Source of the DNA: an uncultured Verrucomicrobiota bacterium
GTDB lineage: Bacteria > Verrucomicrobiota > Verrucomicrobiia > Limisphaerales > UBA9464
Reading direction: 5' to 3'
Length of the DNA: 27,846 bases
Assembly (NCBI GenBank): GCA_903925515.1
Contig: CAIYFP010000338.1
Coordinates: 1-27,846 of the forward strand
In this document: positions 1-8,141 of the stretch, one piece after another
Numbering within the stretch: the stretch's first letter is position 1
Layout: the number at the start of each line of letters is the position of its first letter
Notes under the pieces: generated by a model
Database searches by the model: none
The model's input: the letters and a program-made list of their open reading frames with translations, nothing else
What the model was told of the DNA's origin: nothing
Translations under genes and position numbers: made by a program

Positions 1-483
1 CAGCGGGTCACCCGGGGCGGACATTCGCGCCTTTGGCCTCCGAAAACCGAAGGTTCCAACACCCAATCACCCACACAAAGTCACATGGAGCCGGTAAACC
101 ATGGTGCGGCCGGGGCGCGCAACGGGATCATCCTGTTGCTGAAGAGGAAATCCCGTGGCACCGCGCGAGGCAGGAACCGAGTCCTGGGCAACGACCTCCT
201 CGGGGATCAGGAACGCAACTCCAGCATTGCACGCCCTCCTTCGCCCATTGAAACCTCGCCCCATCGTGACGTCCCCTCCCCTCCTCATGCCCGTCCTCTC
301 GCAGGAGGCGCTCTCCGGTCCCTTCCGTTTCAACACGGGCAACAGGTCCCCGGTGCTGGACGCCCACTCCAATTCCCCTGCTGGCTCCCCGCCCGTCCCA
401 TCCAACGGCGTCCCCGATGGCCCTGTGTTCCCGCTCGCAGCCCCGGCACCTCAGGACGCACCTCACCCCCGACCACCCAACCC
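1..483. other. Non-coding stretch at left edge
   Basis: I see no convincing gene here. The reading frame of the gene starting at 484 stays open leftwards to 85, but the upstream peptide is Arg/Pro-rich low-complexity translation with no domain, so I treat it as non-coding. The stretch holds one copy of a short dispersed repeat (165-220). No terminator or clear promoter is visible. Confidence 0.6.
165..220 (+). repeat. Dispersed repeat II, copy 1
   Basis: This segment matches 2754-2813 in the same orientation. A 13-base core, ctcggggatcagg, is identical and the flanks agree at roughly 70% by eye. Read on the minus strand both copies give a related peptide (LIPEEVV... here, LIPEQAV... there). 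Both copies are intergenic, which points to a dispersed intergenic element or a decayed coding relic. Confidence 0.5.
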
Positions 484-1938
484 ATGACGGAACCTCTCCA
501 CGAGCCCACGCCCACGCCCATGCACGCCGCGCGTCGCCCATGGCGTCGGCTGGGTTGGTTTCTCCCCCTGTTGCTCGCCCTGCCCCTCGCCATCAAGGCA
601 TGGCACGATACCTCCGGTAGCCATGACATCCTCGCGTCGCTCGCCGCCAAGGGACTTCCCACCACGCCCGACCAACTCAACCGCTGGTACGCCCAGCTGC
701 CGCCCGGCGAAAACATGGCCCTGCCCATCCTTGACGCCGCCGGCGCCGTGCGCGGGCCCGGCCCCAAGGCCACCAACTACCCCTACTTCCACGGCCGCTA
801 CCCATGGCTCCACGAACGTTCCCCGCTGCCCGGCCCGCCTCAACCCGTGCCCCCCGACGACCTCGCCCAATGGAAGAAGCTCGTGGACGGGATGCCCGAG
901 GCATGGGCCGCCATGGAACGTGCTCGCGGCAGGAAGCTCTCCCGCTTCCCCGTGGACCTCCGGGGCGGCCTCAAGACCCTTCTCCCCCATCTTTCGCCCA
1001 CCAAGCGGCTCGCCCAAGCCTGCGCCCTGCGCGCACTCGTCGCCGCCGAGGAGCTCCGACCCCACGACGCCGCCCTGGCCATCTCCGACGGCTTGCTCGT
1101 GTACGAATCCCTCCTGCCCGAGCCCCTCATGATCTCCCAGCTCGTTGCCGCCGCCGCCCTTCACATCACCCTCCACGCCGCCTCCGACGTCCTCTCCGTC
1201 ACGCCGTTGCCCGAGGAATCGCTCCGTCCCATGCAACGCAAGGTCGAGTCCCTCGCGACCACCAACCGCATCATGGGCGCGCTCCTCGGCGAGATGTGCC
1301 TCCAACGCGAGATCTTTCGTGGCAGCCCGGCCGCCCAAGGCATGGCCATGGGCATGGCCGCGCCCGGCACGGGCTCCACGGGACAGCAACTCGCCGCCGC
1401 CGCCTTCCTCGCCCTCTACTCGGCGACCGGCCTCAACGCGGCCGACGAACGATTCCACCTCGCCCAGCTGGAACGCATGATCGCGGCCTCCAGCCTCCCA
1501 TGGCCCCAGCCCATCGACGCCCCACCCTCCGTCGCCAGCCTGTTCCAGCCCGCCAACGAGGATGCCGGATTGCCTGCATGGACCCGGGGACGCATGAAGA
1601 GCCGCATGATCCTCCCTTCCATGGATGGCTTCGCCAGCCAAGACGGCGAATCCCTCGCTCGTCTCCGCATCGCCGCCGCCATGTTCGCCATCGAACGTTT
1701 CCGCCTCGCCCACGACGGCCGCCTCCCCCAAACCCTCGGGAACCTCGTTCCCGACTTCATCGCGTCCGTCCCCCTTGACCCCTTCGACAGCAAGCCCATC
1801 CGCTACAAGCCCTCCAGCCCAGGCTATTCCCTCCATAGCATCGGCAAGGACCGCAAGGACGACGACGCCCGCCCGCCCCAACGCTCCAAGACCGGATCCG
1901 CCGCCGAGCCCGACGTCGTCCTCCGAGTCCGAAGATAG
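484..1938 (+). CDS. Membrane-anchored or exported protein with pseudopilin-like C-terminal tail, unknown function
   Basis: This 484-residue protein belongs to no family I can name. The ATG at 484 was chosen because it is followed by a short charged leader (RRPWRR) and a hydrophobic segment at about residues 20-38 (WFLPLLLALPLAI), which gives a plausible N-terminal anchor or signal; the frame upstream is low-complexity. The middle (about 60-400) is Ala/Leu-rich and probably helical. The C-terminal 70 residues (LARLRIAAAMFAIERFRLAHDGRLPQ, then PLDPFDSKPIRY, then YSLHSIGKDRKDD) resemble the end of type II secretion pseudopilin-like proteins common in planctomycetes and verrucomicrobia, in which a small globular domain states 'DPF...PLRY...YSVG.NG.DDGG'. 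No Shine-Dalgarno sequence precedes the start. It stands alone, with long non-coding flanks on both sides. That it is a real exported protein is likely; its role is unknown. Confidence 0.8.
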   Translation: MTEPLHEPTPTPMHAARRPWRRLGWFLPLLLALPLAIKAWHDTSGSHDILASLAAKGLPTTPDQLNRWYAQLPPGENMALPILDAAGAVRGPGPKATNYPYFHGRYPWLHERSPLPGPPQPVPPDDLAQWKKLVDGMPEAWAAMERARGRKLSRFPVDLRGGLKTLLPHLSPTKRLAQACALRALVAAEELRPHDAALAISDGLLVYESLLPEPLMISQLVAAAALHITLHAASDVLSVTPLPEESLRPMQRKVESLATTNRIMGALLGEMCLQREIFRGSPAAQGMAMGMAAPGTGSTGQQLAAAAFLALYSATGLNAADERFHLAQLERMIAASSLPWPQPIDAPPSVASLFQPANEDAGLPAWTRGRMKSRMILPSMDGFASQDGESLARLRIAAAMFAIERFRLAHDGRLPQTLGNLVPDFIASVPLDPFDSKPIRYKPSSPGYSLHSIGKDRKDDDARPPQRSKTGSAAEPDVVLRVRR

Positions 1939-2255
1939 CCCCCCGGCCACACGGTCCGCCCCCGGTCCTTTGAGGCGATACCCATGGCGCGAGGCCGCGA
2001 TCATGAAGCCCGCTCGCGGGCCACCCAGCCACTCCAGCCCCCGCGCCGGCCCCGGTAACCGGTCCCGCCGGATCCTCACCCCCCGTGCTCGACGTCCCAT
2101 TCCTCGAACGACGACGGCTGCCCCCCATCCCATGCCAAGGTCCCCAGACCCCAACCCGTCCCGTCAAGGGCCACGTTCGAGCCCATGCCGATCAAGGACC
2201 CGCGCGCCGCATGGCCTCCCGCGTCCCATGCCCCCCCCACGCGCATCCCCGGGGG

Positions 2256-2354
2256 TTTCACCTCCCAGACTTGCACCACCCCATCGTTGTGGCACGTCGC
2301 AACGCGCGTCCCGTCCGGACTGAAGGCCGCCGAGTACACCCCCACGCCCACGTC
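2256..2354 (-). pseudogene. WD40-repeat protein relic (single repeat)
   Basis: On the minus strand the segment reads DVGVGVYSAAFSPDGTRV, then ATCHNDGVVQVWEVKPPG. This has the classic WD40 pattern of a hydrophobic strand, AFSPDG, a second strand, and DG.V.VWE. Only one repeat survives; the sequence on either side in the same frame (still open) no longer looks like protein. WD40 proteins carry several repeats, so this is probably the last blade of a decayed gene. It could be a chance in-frame relic of an intergenic element, but the match over 35 residues makes that less likely. Confidence 0.6.
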
Positions 2355-2509
2355 GCGCGTCGCCTCCCTCTCGGTCTCATGGAGGGCGTTCCTCATCCCG
2401 CGCCAAGGCTTCTTTCTTTGGCCCAGTTGGCCGATTCGAGAGTCATCCCGCCACCGCGCAGGCCCGCGCTGCATCCCACCCGCCCATCGCGCCCCCAACC
2501 CACCCCAAG

Positions 2510-2706
2510 CCTCGCCTGAAAAGGTGCGCAGCCCGCGATCCGCACGCAGGCGAGTTGCGGCGGGCTTCGTGCCAACTCGCGGTCCGGGCGGATGGGTACC
2601 CATGAGACCGCAGTCTTCGAGTCTTGGCGTCATGGCATCAGGAATCCCCCGCTGCATCCATCTCCCAATCCCTGCAAGGGGCGGCCGGCATTCTCCTCAC
2701 GCCATG
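2510..2706 (+). repeat. Dispersed repeat I, copy A
   Basis: This segment aligns over about 200 bases to the reverse complement of 9495-9713. Shared blocks include gcgatccgca, gcgagttgcg, gggcttcgtgccaac, ggcggatggg, gagaccgca, ttggcgtcatggc and ccccgctgcat. Copy A has fewer of the 8-base acgccatg units than copy B. There is no long open frame common to both copies, so it looks like a non-coding dispersed element. Confidence 0.75.
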
Positions 2707-2753
2707 ACGTCATGACGCCAAGCGGACCGGTCTTTTCAACCCTCCGTCGGCGC

Positions 2754-2813
2754 AACGCGTGGCGAGAACCGGCCCCTCCAGGACGGCTTGCTCGGGGATC
2801 AGGGACTCAACCC
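2754..2813 (+). repeat. Dispersed repeat II, copy 2
   Basis: Second copy of the element at 165-220, same orientation, sharing the core ctcggggatcagg followed by a related actcaaccc/acgcaactcc segment. It lies 48 bases after the end of repeat I copy A and about 50 bases before the next gene, so it may sit in the leader of that transcript. Confidence 0.5.
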
Positions 2814-2864
2814 CGCCCTTGAGCCCGCGGGCCGCACGGCCCCATCCTCGCACGCGTCCATTCC

Positions 2865-5800
2865 ATGAAGTTCCTTGCTGCATCCTTCCTTGCATCGTTC
2901 CTTGCCGCCCTCGCCCTCGCCGCCCCGCCCCCGCCCCCGGCATCCAAGCCCGTGCCCCTTTTCAATGGCAAGTCGCTGGAGGGCTGGGAAGGCGACCCCA
3001 AGCTGTGGCGCGTCCGCGACGGCGCCATCGTCGGCGGTTCCCTCTCCGAGACCGTCCGCCAGAATGAGTTCCTCGCCACCACCTCCCGCCACACCAACTT
3101 CGTCCTCCGCCTCGAGTTCAAGCTCCTCGGCGGCGCCGGCTTCATCAATTCCGGCGTCCAGATCCGCTCCGACCGCGTCCCCAACTCCTCCGAGATGGCC
3201 GGGTACCAATGCGACATCGGCGACCCCACGTGGTGGGGTTCCATCTACGACGAGTCCCGCCGCAACCGCGTCCTCGCATGGTCCGACATGCCCTCGCTGG
3301 AAAAGGTGCTCCGCCGCACCAACTGGAACGAATACGTCATCCGCGCCGACGGCGGCCGCATCACGACATGGATCAACGGCGTCCAAGGCGTGGACTACCA
3401 CGAGCCCGACACCGCGATCGCGGCCGTGGGCGGGCGGATCGGCTTCCAGGTCCACGGCGGCGGCGCGGCCGAGGCCTCCTTCCGAAACATCACGATCGAG
3501 AAGCTTCCCCCAAGGAAACGACCCGACGGCGCCTCCGTCCCGCCCCAGCCGCCCCACCCCTCCCCCCTCGCCCCCGAGGAGCAGCAGGCCACCTTCTCCG
3601 TTCCTGAAGGCTTTGTGGTCGAACTGGTCGCCGCCGAGCCCGACGGCGGGAAGTTCGTCCCCATGGCCTTCGACCACGCCGGCCGCCTTTGGACCGCCAC
3701 GGCGCTCGACTATCCGGTGGACGCCAACGAATCCGCCGCCGAGGCCCGCGCGTTGTTCGAGCGCGGCGGCAAGGACCGCATCCTCGTCTTCGACACCCCC
3801 ACCTCGCCCGGACGCCAGAAGGCCCGCGTCTTCGCCGAGGGCCTCGCCATGCCCCTCGGCGTGCTGCCCTTCCAGGACGGCGCCATCGCCCAGTACGGCA
3901 CCGAAATCCGTCTCTACCGCGATACCAACGGCGACGGACGCTCCGACCAACACGCCCCCCTCCTCACCGGCTTCGGCATCGAGGATTCCCACCTCTTCCC
4001 CCACCAGTTCACCCGCATCCCCGGCCCCCGCAGCATCCTCATCGCCCAAGGCGCCTTCAACAGCTCCAAGGTCCGCGCCACCGACGGCACGGTCACCGAC
4101 TACAACCGCACCAAGCTCGCCCGCTTCCGTCCCGACGGCACCGGGTTCGAGATCGTTGGGTGGGGCCCCTGCAACATCTGGGGCCTCGTCGTCGATCGCC
4201 TCGGCGAGATGCACATCCAGGAGGCCAACGACCAAGGCTGGCCCATGATGCCCTTCCTCGAAGGCGCCTCCTACCCGCTCTGCGGCGACGACGTCCCCCG
4301 CCCTTACTCCCCCGCGTTCCCCAAGACCGGCGAGATGCCCATGGGCGGCACCGGCCTGTCAGGGCTCGCCTTCAGCGAGGGCTCCGACTCCTTCCCCGGC
4401 CCATGGCGAGATGTCTTCTTCGTCGCCAACCCCATCACCCGGAAAATCCAGGCCGTCCGCCTCCATCGCGGCGACGTCTCGTCCTCGCCCGGTCGCTACG
4501 GCAACGGCTGGCAACTCGAGCACCTCCCCGACTTCCTCCTCAGCGGCGACCCGTGGTTCCGCCCCATCGGGCTCGCCCTCGGCCCCGACGGCTGCCTCTA
4601 CATCAATGACTGGTACAACCAGGTCATCTCCCACAACGAGGTCCCAAGGAACCACCCCGAACGCGACAAGCTCCGGGGCCGGATCTGGCGCGTGCGACAC
4701 CAGTCCCAGCCCCATCGCACCCGCGTCCCCGACCTCGCCCGCGTCCCCGAGCGCGAACTCCTTCGCCATCTTGCCGCCAGCAACTCATGGGAGGCCCACG
4801 CCGCATGGCAGGCCATCGGCGACCGCAAGGCCACCTCCCTCGCTCCCGCCCTCGCCCGCATCGTGTCCGATGCCAAAAACCCCGATGACTTCCGACTGCG
4901 AGCCCTGTGGGCCCTCGAAGCGCTGGCACGCGTGCCCGTCAAGGAGACGCGCCAGCTCGCCTCCCAATCCCCCTCCCGTTCCCTCCGCAAGGAATCCGTC
5001 CGCGTCCTCGCCGATTCCCCGCTCACCCCACTCCACGAACTCCTCGCCGCCAGCAAGGCCGCCGTCGCCGACCCCGACCGCCTCGTCCGGCAGGAAGGCA
5101 TGCGTTCCCTCGGCAAGGTTCTCGACCGCACCGCCGCCCTTTCGACCATGAACCTCGCCCAGGACGCCCTCCGCGCCCTCCTCGCGGCCGCCACCGAGGC
5201 GCGTCCCTCCGACTGGTCCAGGAACCCCGCATACTTCCGCGACTTCGAAACCTACCTCGTCCGCGTCATCCTCGAACGTCACCGCCCCATGCTCGCCTCC
5301 GTGACCCCGGACATGGCCGGACCCGAGGGCGTGGCCCTCGCCGCCTTGGTCCGCGGCGGGCCCGAGGGCGCGCGCGCCCTTGCCGGCGTGCTGCCTTCCC
5401 TGAAGCGCCCCCTGGCCACCGACGAGCTCCTCCTCGTGGCCTCCGTCTCCAACGACCCCGCCGCCAAGCAAGCCCTCGGGGTCGCCCTGGCGCTCCCTTC
5501 CACCCTCCAGCTCCTCCACGACCAACGAGCACGCCTCGGCGACACCACGGCGCTCCTCCCCATGCTCGCCGACGCCGCGCGCCACCTCTGGAAGAACCAA
5601 CCCTCCGACGCCAACGCCGACCTCCTCCTCCGCCTCGCCACCGGCTTCCGCCTCGCAGACCTCGAGCCCGAGGTCGCCACCATCGCGACGACCAGCAAGG
5701 CCGCCGCCCGCCAAGCCGCCGCCCTCCGCGCCCTGCGCGAGTCCGGTGCCGGCCGCATCGACGTCTTCAAGAACCTCGCCGCCAGCAGCGACGAGGCCGT

Positions 5801-7121
5801 TCGGCGCGAGGCCGTGGCCGCGATGGCCGCGTCCAGGTCCGAGAACGCACTGCCCGCCTTGCTCCAGCTTTGGCCCTCCCTTCCCGCCTCGCTTCGCCGG
5901 TCCGTCGTGGATCGTCTCGGCGGCGCGCCCGCCTCCGCCCGCCAGCTCGTCGCCGCCATCCGTTCGGGCGACATCGCCCGCGACGATCTCGACGGCTACA
6001 CGCTGGACAAGCTCGCAGCCGTGCTCCCCGACGACGCGCTCGTCCGCGACCTGAACCAGCAGCTGGGCTCGTCCCTCAAGCCCGTGCTGCGACTCAACGG
6101 CTCCGAAGACGCCCGGGTGGAGGACGTGATCCACGTGTCCGGCCCCTTCACCGTCGAGGGCTGGTTCCGTCCCGACCCCGGCCTCAGCAATGCCGACTCG
6201 CTCCTCGGCGGTCCCGGCCTTGACCTCAACTTCTACGATGGCCGCTTCCGCGTGTGGGTCGGATCGCCCCATGGGGACGTCGTCGTCGCCTCCCAACCCG
6301 CCATCGCAGACGCATGGACGCACTACGCCGTCACGCGCGACTCAAGGGGCATCTATCGCATCTTCATCAACGGCAAGCTCGACGGCACCAGCAAGGTCGG
6401 GGACCCACGCGACCTCCCCGGCCTCCGCCTCTCCGCCAGCAATGCGCAGGGCGGCACCGCCGGCGACCTCGCCCAGCTTCGCGTCTGGAGCCGCGCCATG
6501 GACGCCGACGAGCTCGGCCGGGTCGCTGGCTTCGAGGCCGCCGATTCCACCCCCGGCCTCGTCTTCCACGGGCGCGGCACCCATTGGGGAAAGCTCGGCA
6601 AGGGCGCCCGCATCGAGCGGACGTCCGACGTCCCCCCCATCCAGACCGAGGCCCAAGCGGCCGCCGTGGCCGCCAAGTTCACCACGTTTCGTGCCGTCGC
6701 GTCCAAGTCGGGAGCGGTGTCGGAGGGCAAGGCCGTCTTCAACCAAAACTGTGGCGTCTGCCACTCGGTGGGCGGGCAAGGCGGCAAGATCGGGCCCGCA
6801 CTCGACGGCGCGGGCGTGCAGGGGGACGAGTACCTCCTCCGCAACATCCTGATGCCGGACGCGGCGATGGAGGCCGGGTACCGGAGGTTCCGCGTCGAGA
6901 CGACGGACGGGGAAGTGCACGAGGGCATGCTCGCCGGCTCCGACGGCGGCTCGCTCGTGTTGCGCCAGCCCAACGCCGAGGACAAGCCATTCCCACGCGA
7001 CAAGGTCCGCCGCTCCGCCTTCCTCCGCTCCTCGATGATGCCCGAGGGCCTTCTCGAGGGCATGCAGGACAAGCAGGTTGCCGACTTGTTTGCCTACCTG
7101 CGAACGCTGGGCAGGAAGTGA
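2865..7121 (+). CDS. Secreted multidomain protein: DUF1080 + PVC dehydrogenase-type propeller + HEAT + LamG + cytochrome c
   Basis: This is a 1418-residue exported protein. A Sec signal peptide (residues 1-20, MKFLAASFLASFLAALALAA) supports the ATG at 2865. Residues 30-213 are a DUF1080 / 3-keto-disaccharide hydrolase domain (PLFNGKSLEGWEG, then NSGVQIRS, WNEYVIRADG, ITTWINGV). Residues 243-612 are the beta-propeller of PVC 'membrane-bound dehydrogenase' proteins (FSVPEGFVVELVA; YRDTNGDGRSD at 351-361; the closing NDWYNQVISHNE and RGRIWRVRH). Residues 625-1065 are Ala/Leu-rich HEAT-like repeats. Residues 1072-1221 are a LamG/concanavalin-like domain (VEGWFRPDP, WTHYAVTRD, IFINGKLDG). The C-terminus is a cytochrome c with C1296-GV-C1299-H1300 and a likely Met ligand in SSMMPEG. 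Family knowledge: DUF1080 domains hydrolyse 3-keto-glycosides, and the propeller-HEAT-cytochrome arrangement is common in PVC bacteria with unproven substrates. A periplasmic role in carbohydrate oxidation and breakdown is an inference. No Shine-Dalgarno sequence precedes the start. Confidence 0.92.
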   Translation: MKFLAASFLASFLAALALAAPPPPPASKPVPLFNGKSLEGWEGDPKLWRVRDGAIVGGSLSETVRQNEFLATTSRHTNFVLRLEFKLLGGAGFINSGVQIRSDRVPNSSEMAGYQCDIGDPTWWGSIYDESRRNRVLAWSDMPSLEKVLRRTNWNEYVIRADGGRITTWINGVQGVDYHEPDTAIAAVGGRIGFQVHGGGAAEASFRNITIEKLPPRKRPDGASVPPQPPHPSPLAPEEQQATFSVPEGFVVELVAAEPDGGKFVPMAFDHAGRLWTATALDYPVDANESAAEARALFERGGKDRILVFDTPTSPGRQKARVFAEGLAMPLGVLPFQDGAIAQYGTEIRLYRDTNGDGRSDQHAPLLTGFGIEDSHLFPHQFTRIPGPRSILIAQGAFNSSKVRATDGTVTDYNRTKLARFRPDGTGFEIVGWGPCNIWGLVVDRLGEMHIQEANDQGWPMMPFLEGASYPLCGDDVPRPYSPAFPKTGEMPMGGTGLSGLAFSEGSDSFPGPWRDVFFVANPITRKIQAVRLHRGDVSSSPGRYGNGWQLEHLPDFLLSGDPWFRPIGLALGPDGCLYINDWYNQVISHNEVPRNHPERDKLRGRIWRVRHQSQPHRTRVPDLARVPERELLRHLAASNSWEAHAAWQAIGDRKATSLAPALARIVSDAKNPDDFRLRALWALEALARVPVKETRQLASQSPSRSLRKESVRVLADSPLTPLHELLAASKAAVADPDRLVRQEGMRSLGKVLDRTAALSTMNLAQDALRALLAAATEARPSDWSRNPAYFRDFETYLVRVILERHRPMLASVTPDMAGPEGVALAALVRGGPEGARALAGVLPSLKRPLATDELLLVASVSNDPAAKQALGVALALPSTLQLLHDQRARLGDTTALLPMLADAARHLWKNQPSDANADLLLRLATGFRLADLEPEVATIATTSKAAARQAAALRALRESGAGRIDVFKNLAASSDEAVRREAVAAMAASRSENALPALLQLWPSLPASLRRSVVDRLGGAPASARQLVAAIRSGDIARDDLDGYTLDKLAAVLPDDALVRDLNQQLGSSLKPVLRLNGSEDARVEDVIHVSGPFTVEGWFRPDPGLSNADSLLGGPGLDLNFYDGRFRVWVGSPHGDVVVASQPAIADAWTHYAVTRDSRGIYRIFINGKLDGTSKVGDPRDLPGLRLSASNAQGGTAGDLAQLRVWSRAMDADELGRVAGFEAADSTPGLVFHGRGTHWGKLGKGARIERTSDVPPIQTEAQAAAVAAKFTTFRAVASKSGAVSEGKAVFNQNCGVCHSVGGQGGKIGPALDGAGVQGDEYLLRNILMPDAAMEAGYRRFRVETTDGEVHEGMLAGSDGGSLVLRQPNAEDKPFPRDKVRRSAFLRSSMMPEGLLEGMQDKQVADLFAYLRTLGRK

Positions 7122-7293
7122 CCCTGCCATGGCAGGGAGCGCGCCATGGGAACGCGCCCGTCCCCGCGAACTGCTTCATGCCCGGCAGCCGGGGACGGCC
7201 GCGGTCCCAACTGATCCCAGCTCGCCCACGTGTAGGCCGCGTGCCCTCACGGGGAGGCCTTCATGCCGCCGGTTGGGGCAACCCGACTGCCGT

Positions 7294-7334
7294 CCAAAAA
7301 CGAAAACCGCCCGGGGAAAGGCTTCCCCGGGCGG
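7294..7334 (-). terminator. Intrinsic terminator of the hsp20 gene
   Basis: A perfect 12-bp stem (ccgcccggggaa / ttccccgggcgg, 7307-7334) closes a 4-base loop. On the minus strand it is followed by TTTTCGTTTTT (7294-7305). It lies about 40 bases past the stop codon of the small heat-shock gene. There is no T-tract on the plus strand, so it acts for the minus-strand gene only. Confidence 0.92.
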
Positions 7335-7373
7335 CTGCGTGACGTCCTCGGCAGGATTTATCCCGCGCCCGGC

Positions 7374-7823
7374 CTACTCCACCGTGACCTCGATCGCCTT
7401 GGTCCGCGCGTTCTCGGCCTTGGGGACGGTCACGGACAGCACCCCATCCTTGAAGGCCGCCTTCACCGCCTTGGAATCCACCGGGATGCCCAGCTCAAAG
7501 CTGCGCCCAAACCGACCCACGAACCGCTCGCGTCGGTGAAAGCGCCCGTCGGCCGTCTCGGATTCCGCCTTGCGCTCGCCGCTGATGGTCAGGACCCCGT
7601 CCTCCAGCGAGACCTGGACGTCGTCCTTCTTTACCCCGGGCAACTCCACCGTCACGGTGAACTGCTTGTCGTCCTCGCGGACGTCCGTCGCCGGGGCCGA
7701 GATCCCGTCGCCCAGCAAGGAGGTTGCGGCTCGGGCGCCTGCCCTGCCGAAGAAGCGGTCCAGCTCGCGCTCCAGCTCGGCGATGGGGCTGAGGATCGGG
7801 GGATAGGTACGAATCAATTTCAT
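7374..7823 (-). CDS. hsp20: Small heat-shock protein, Hsp20/alpha-crystallin family
   Basis: This 149-residue protein is an ATP-independent chaperone that binds unfolding proteins. The N-terminal arm (PILSPIAELERELDRFF) matches bacterial Hsp20 proteins. It is followed by the alpha-crystallin domain: APATDVREDDKQF, then VELPGVKKDDVQVSLEDGVL, then ISGERK, and the C-terminal A.F.DGVLSVTVPKAE motif. The start at 7823 was preferred to an upstream in-frame ATG (7916) because it is preceded by a good Shine-Dalgarno sequence (AAAGGAAA, about 4-11 bases upstream) and matches the family's usual N-terminus. A strong terminator follows. It is monocistronic and divergent from the GYF-domain gene. I found no CIRCE element and no convincing heat-shock sigma-factor promoter in the 318-base upstream region. 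Confidence 0.96.
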   Translation of the reverse strand: MKLIRTYPPILSPIAELERELDRFFGRAGARAATSLLGDGISAPATDVREDDKQFTVTVELPGVKKDDVQVSLEDGVLTISGERKAESETADGRFHRRERFVGRFGRSFELGIPVDSKAVKAAFKDGVLSVTVPKAENARTKAIEVTVE

Positions 7824-8141
7824 GATGTTTCCTTTTTCTTTCGTGATGTGTCTTCGCTCGCTTTGCGCAACCGCGCGTCGCGTGCCGAATAGGAAAGCCG
7901 CCGACGTGCCGCGCAAGGTTGGCCCCGGGATTTCTTTGCAAACCCCTGATTTTCAACGATTCACGCGCCTCGCTGTCCCAAGGCCCCGAGCCATCAAGCG
8001 CCAACCCGTCTGCCGCTTCACGGCAACCTGTCCCGCGCGCGGCACGCCCACCCCGCCGGCGCCCCGCAAGGATCGCGCCCGCGTTGCCCCAGCCGATCAT
8101 GGCGATTGCCTCGTGCCCTTCGCTCGGTTTTCATTCCGCCG
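7824..8141. other. Divergent promoter region between hsp20 and the GYF-domain gene
   Basis: This 318-base gap between divergent genes must hold both promoters. A locally AT-richer patch (about 7930-7965, around gatttctttgcaaacccctgattttcaacgattc) is the most promoter-like part, but no pair of -35/-10 hexamers with good spacing can be called. No repeat or further gene was seen. Confidence 0.5.

Larger units (their letters stand above)
1939..2864. other. Non-coding stretch with relics and repeats
   Basis: This 926-base gap contains a WD40 fragment on the minus strand (2256-2354), copy A of dispersed repeat I (2510-2706) and copy 2 of dispersed repeat II (2754-2813), laid nearly end to end. I found no intact gene, no tRNA and no clear terminator after the preceding gene. 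Confidence 0.6.

Noticed and set aside
85..483. In-frame N-terminal extension of the gene at 484
   Set aside because: The extension is Arg/Pro-rich low-complexity translation and would bury the likely signal/anchor segment 150 residues inside the protein.
463..2154. Long minus-strand open frame opposite the gene at 484
   Set aside because: It is a shadow: Gly/Glu/Val-rich translation with no domain, caused by high GC3 in the plus-strand gene. The same applies to minus frames at 2799-4235, 4785-6323, 13847-15907, 22527-24260 and 24804-27044.
7824..7960. CIRCE element or heat-shock sigma-factor promoter upstream of hsp20
   Set aside because: No TTAGCACTC-N9-GAGTGCTAA sequence is present, and the candidate CTTG/TTGAAA hexamers lack a matching second box at proper spacing.
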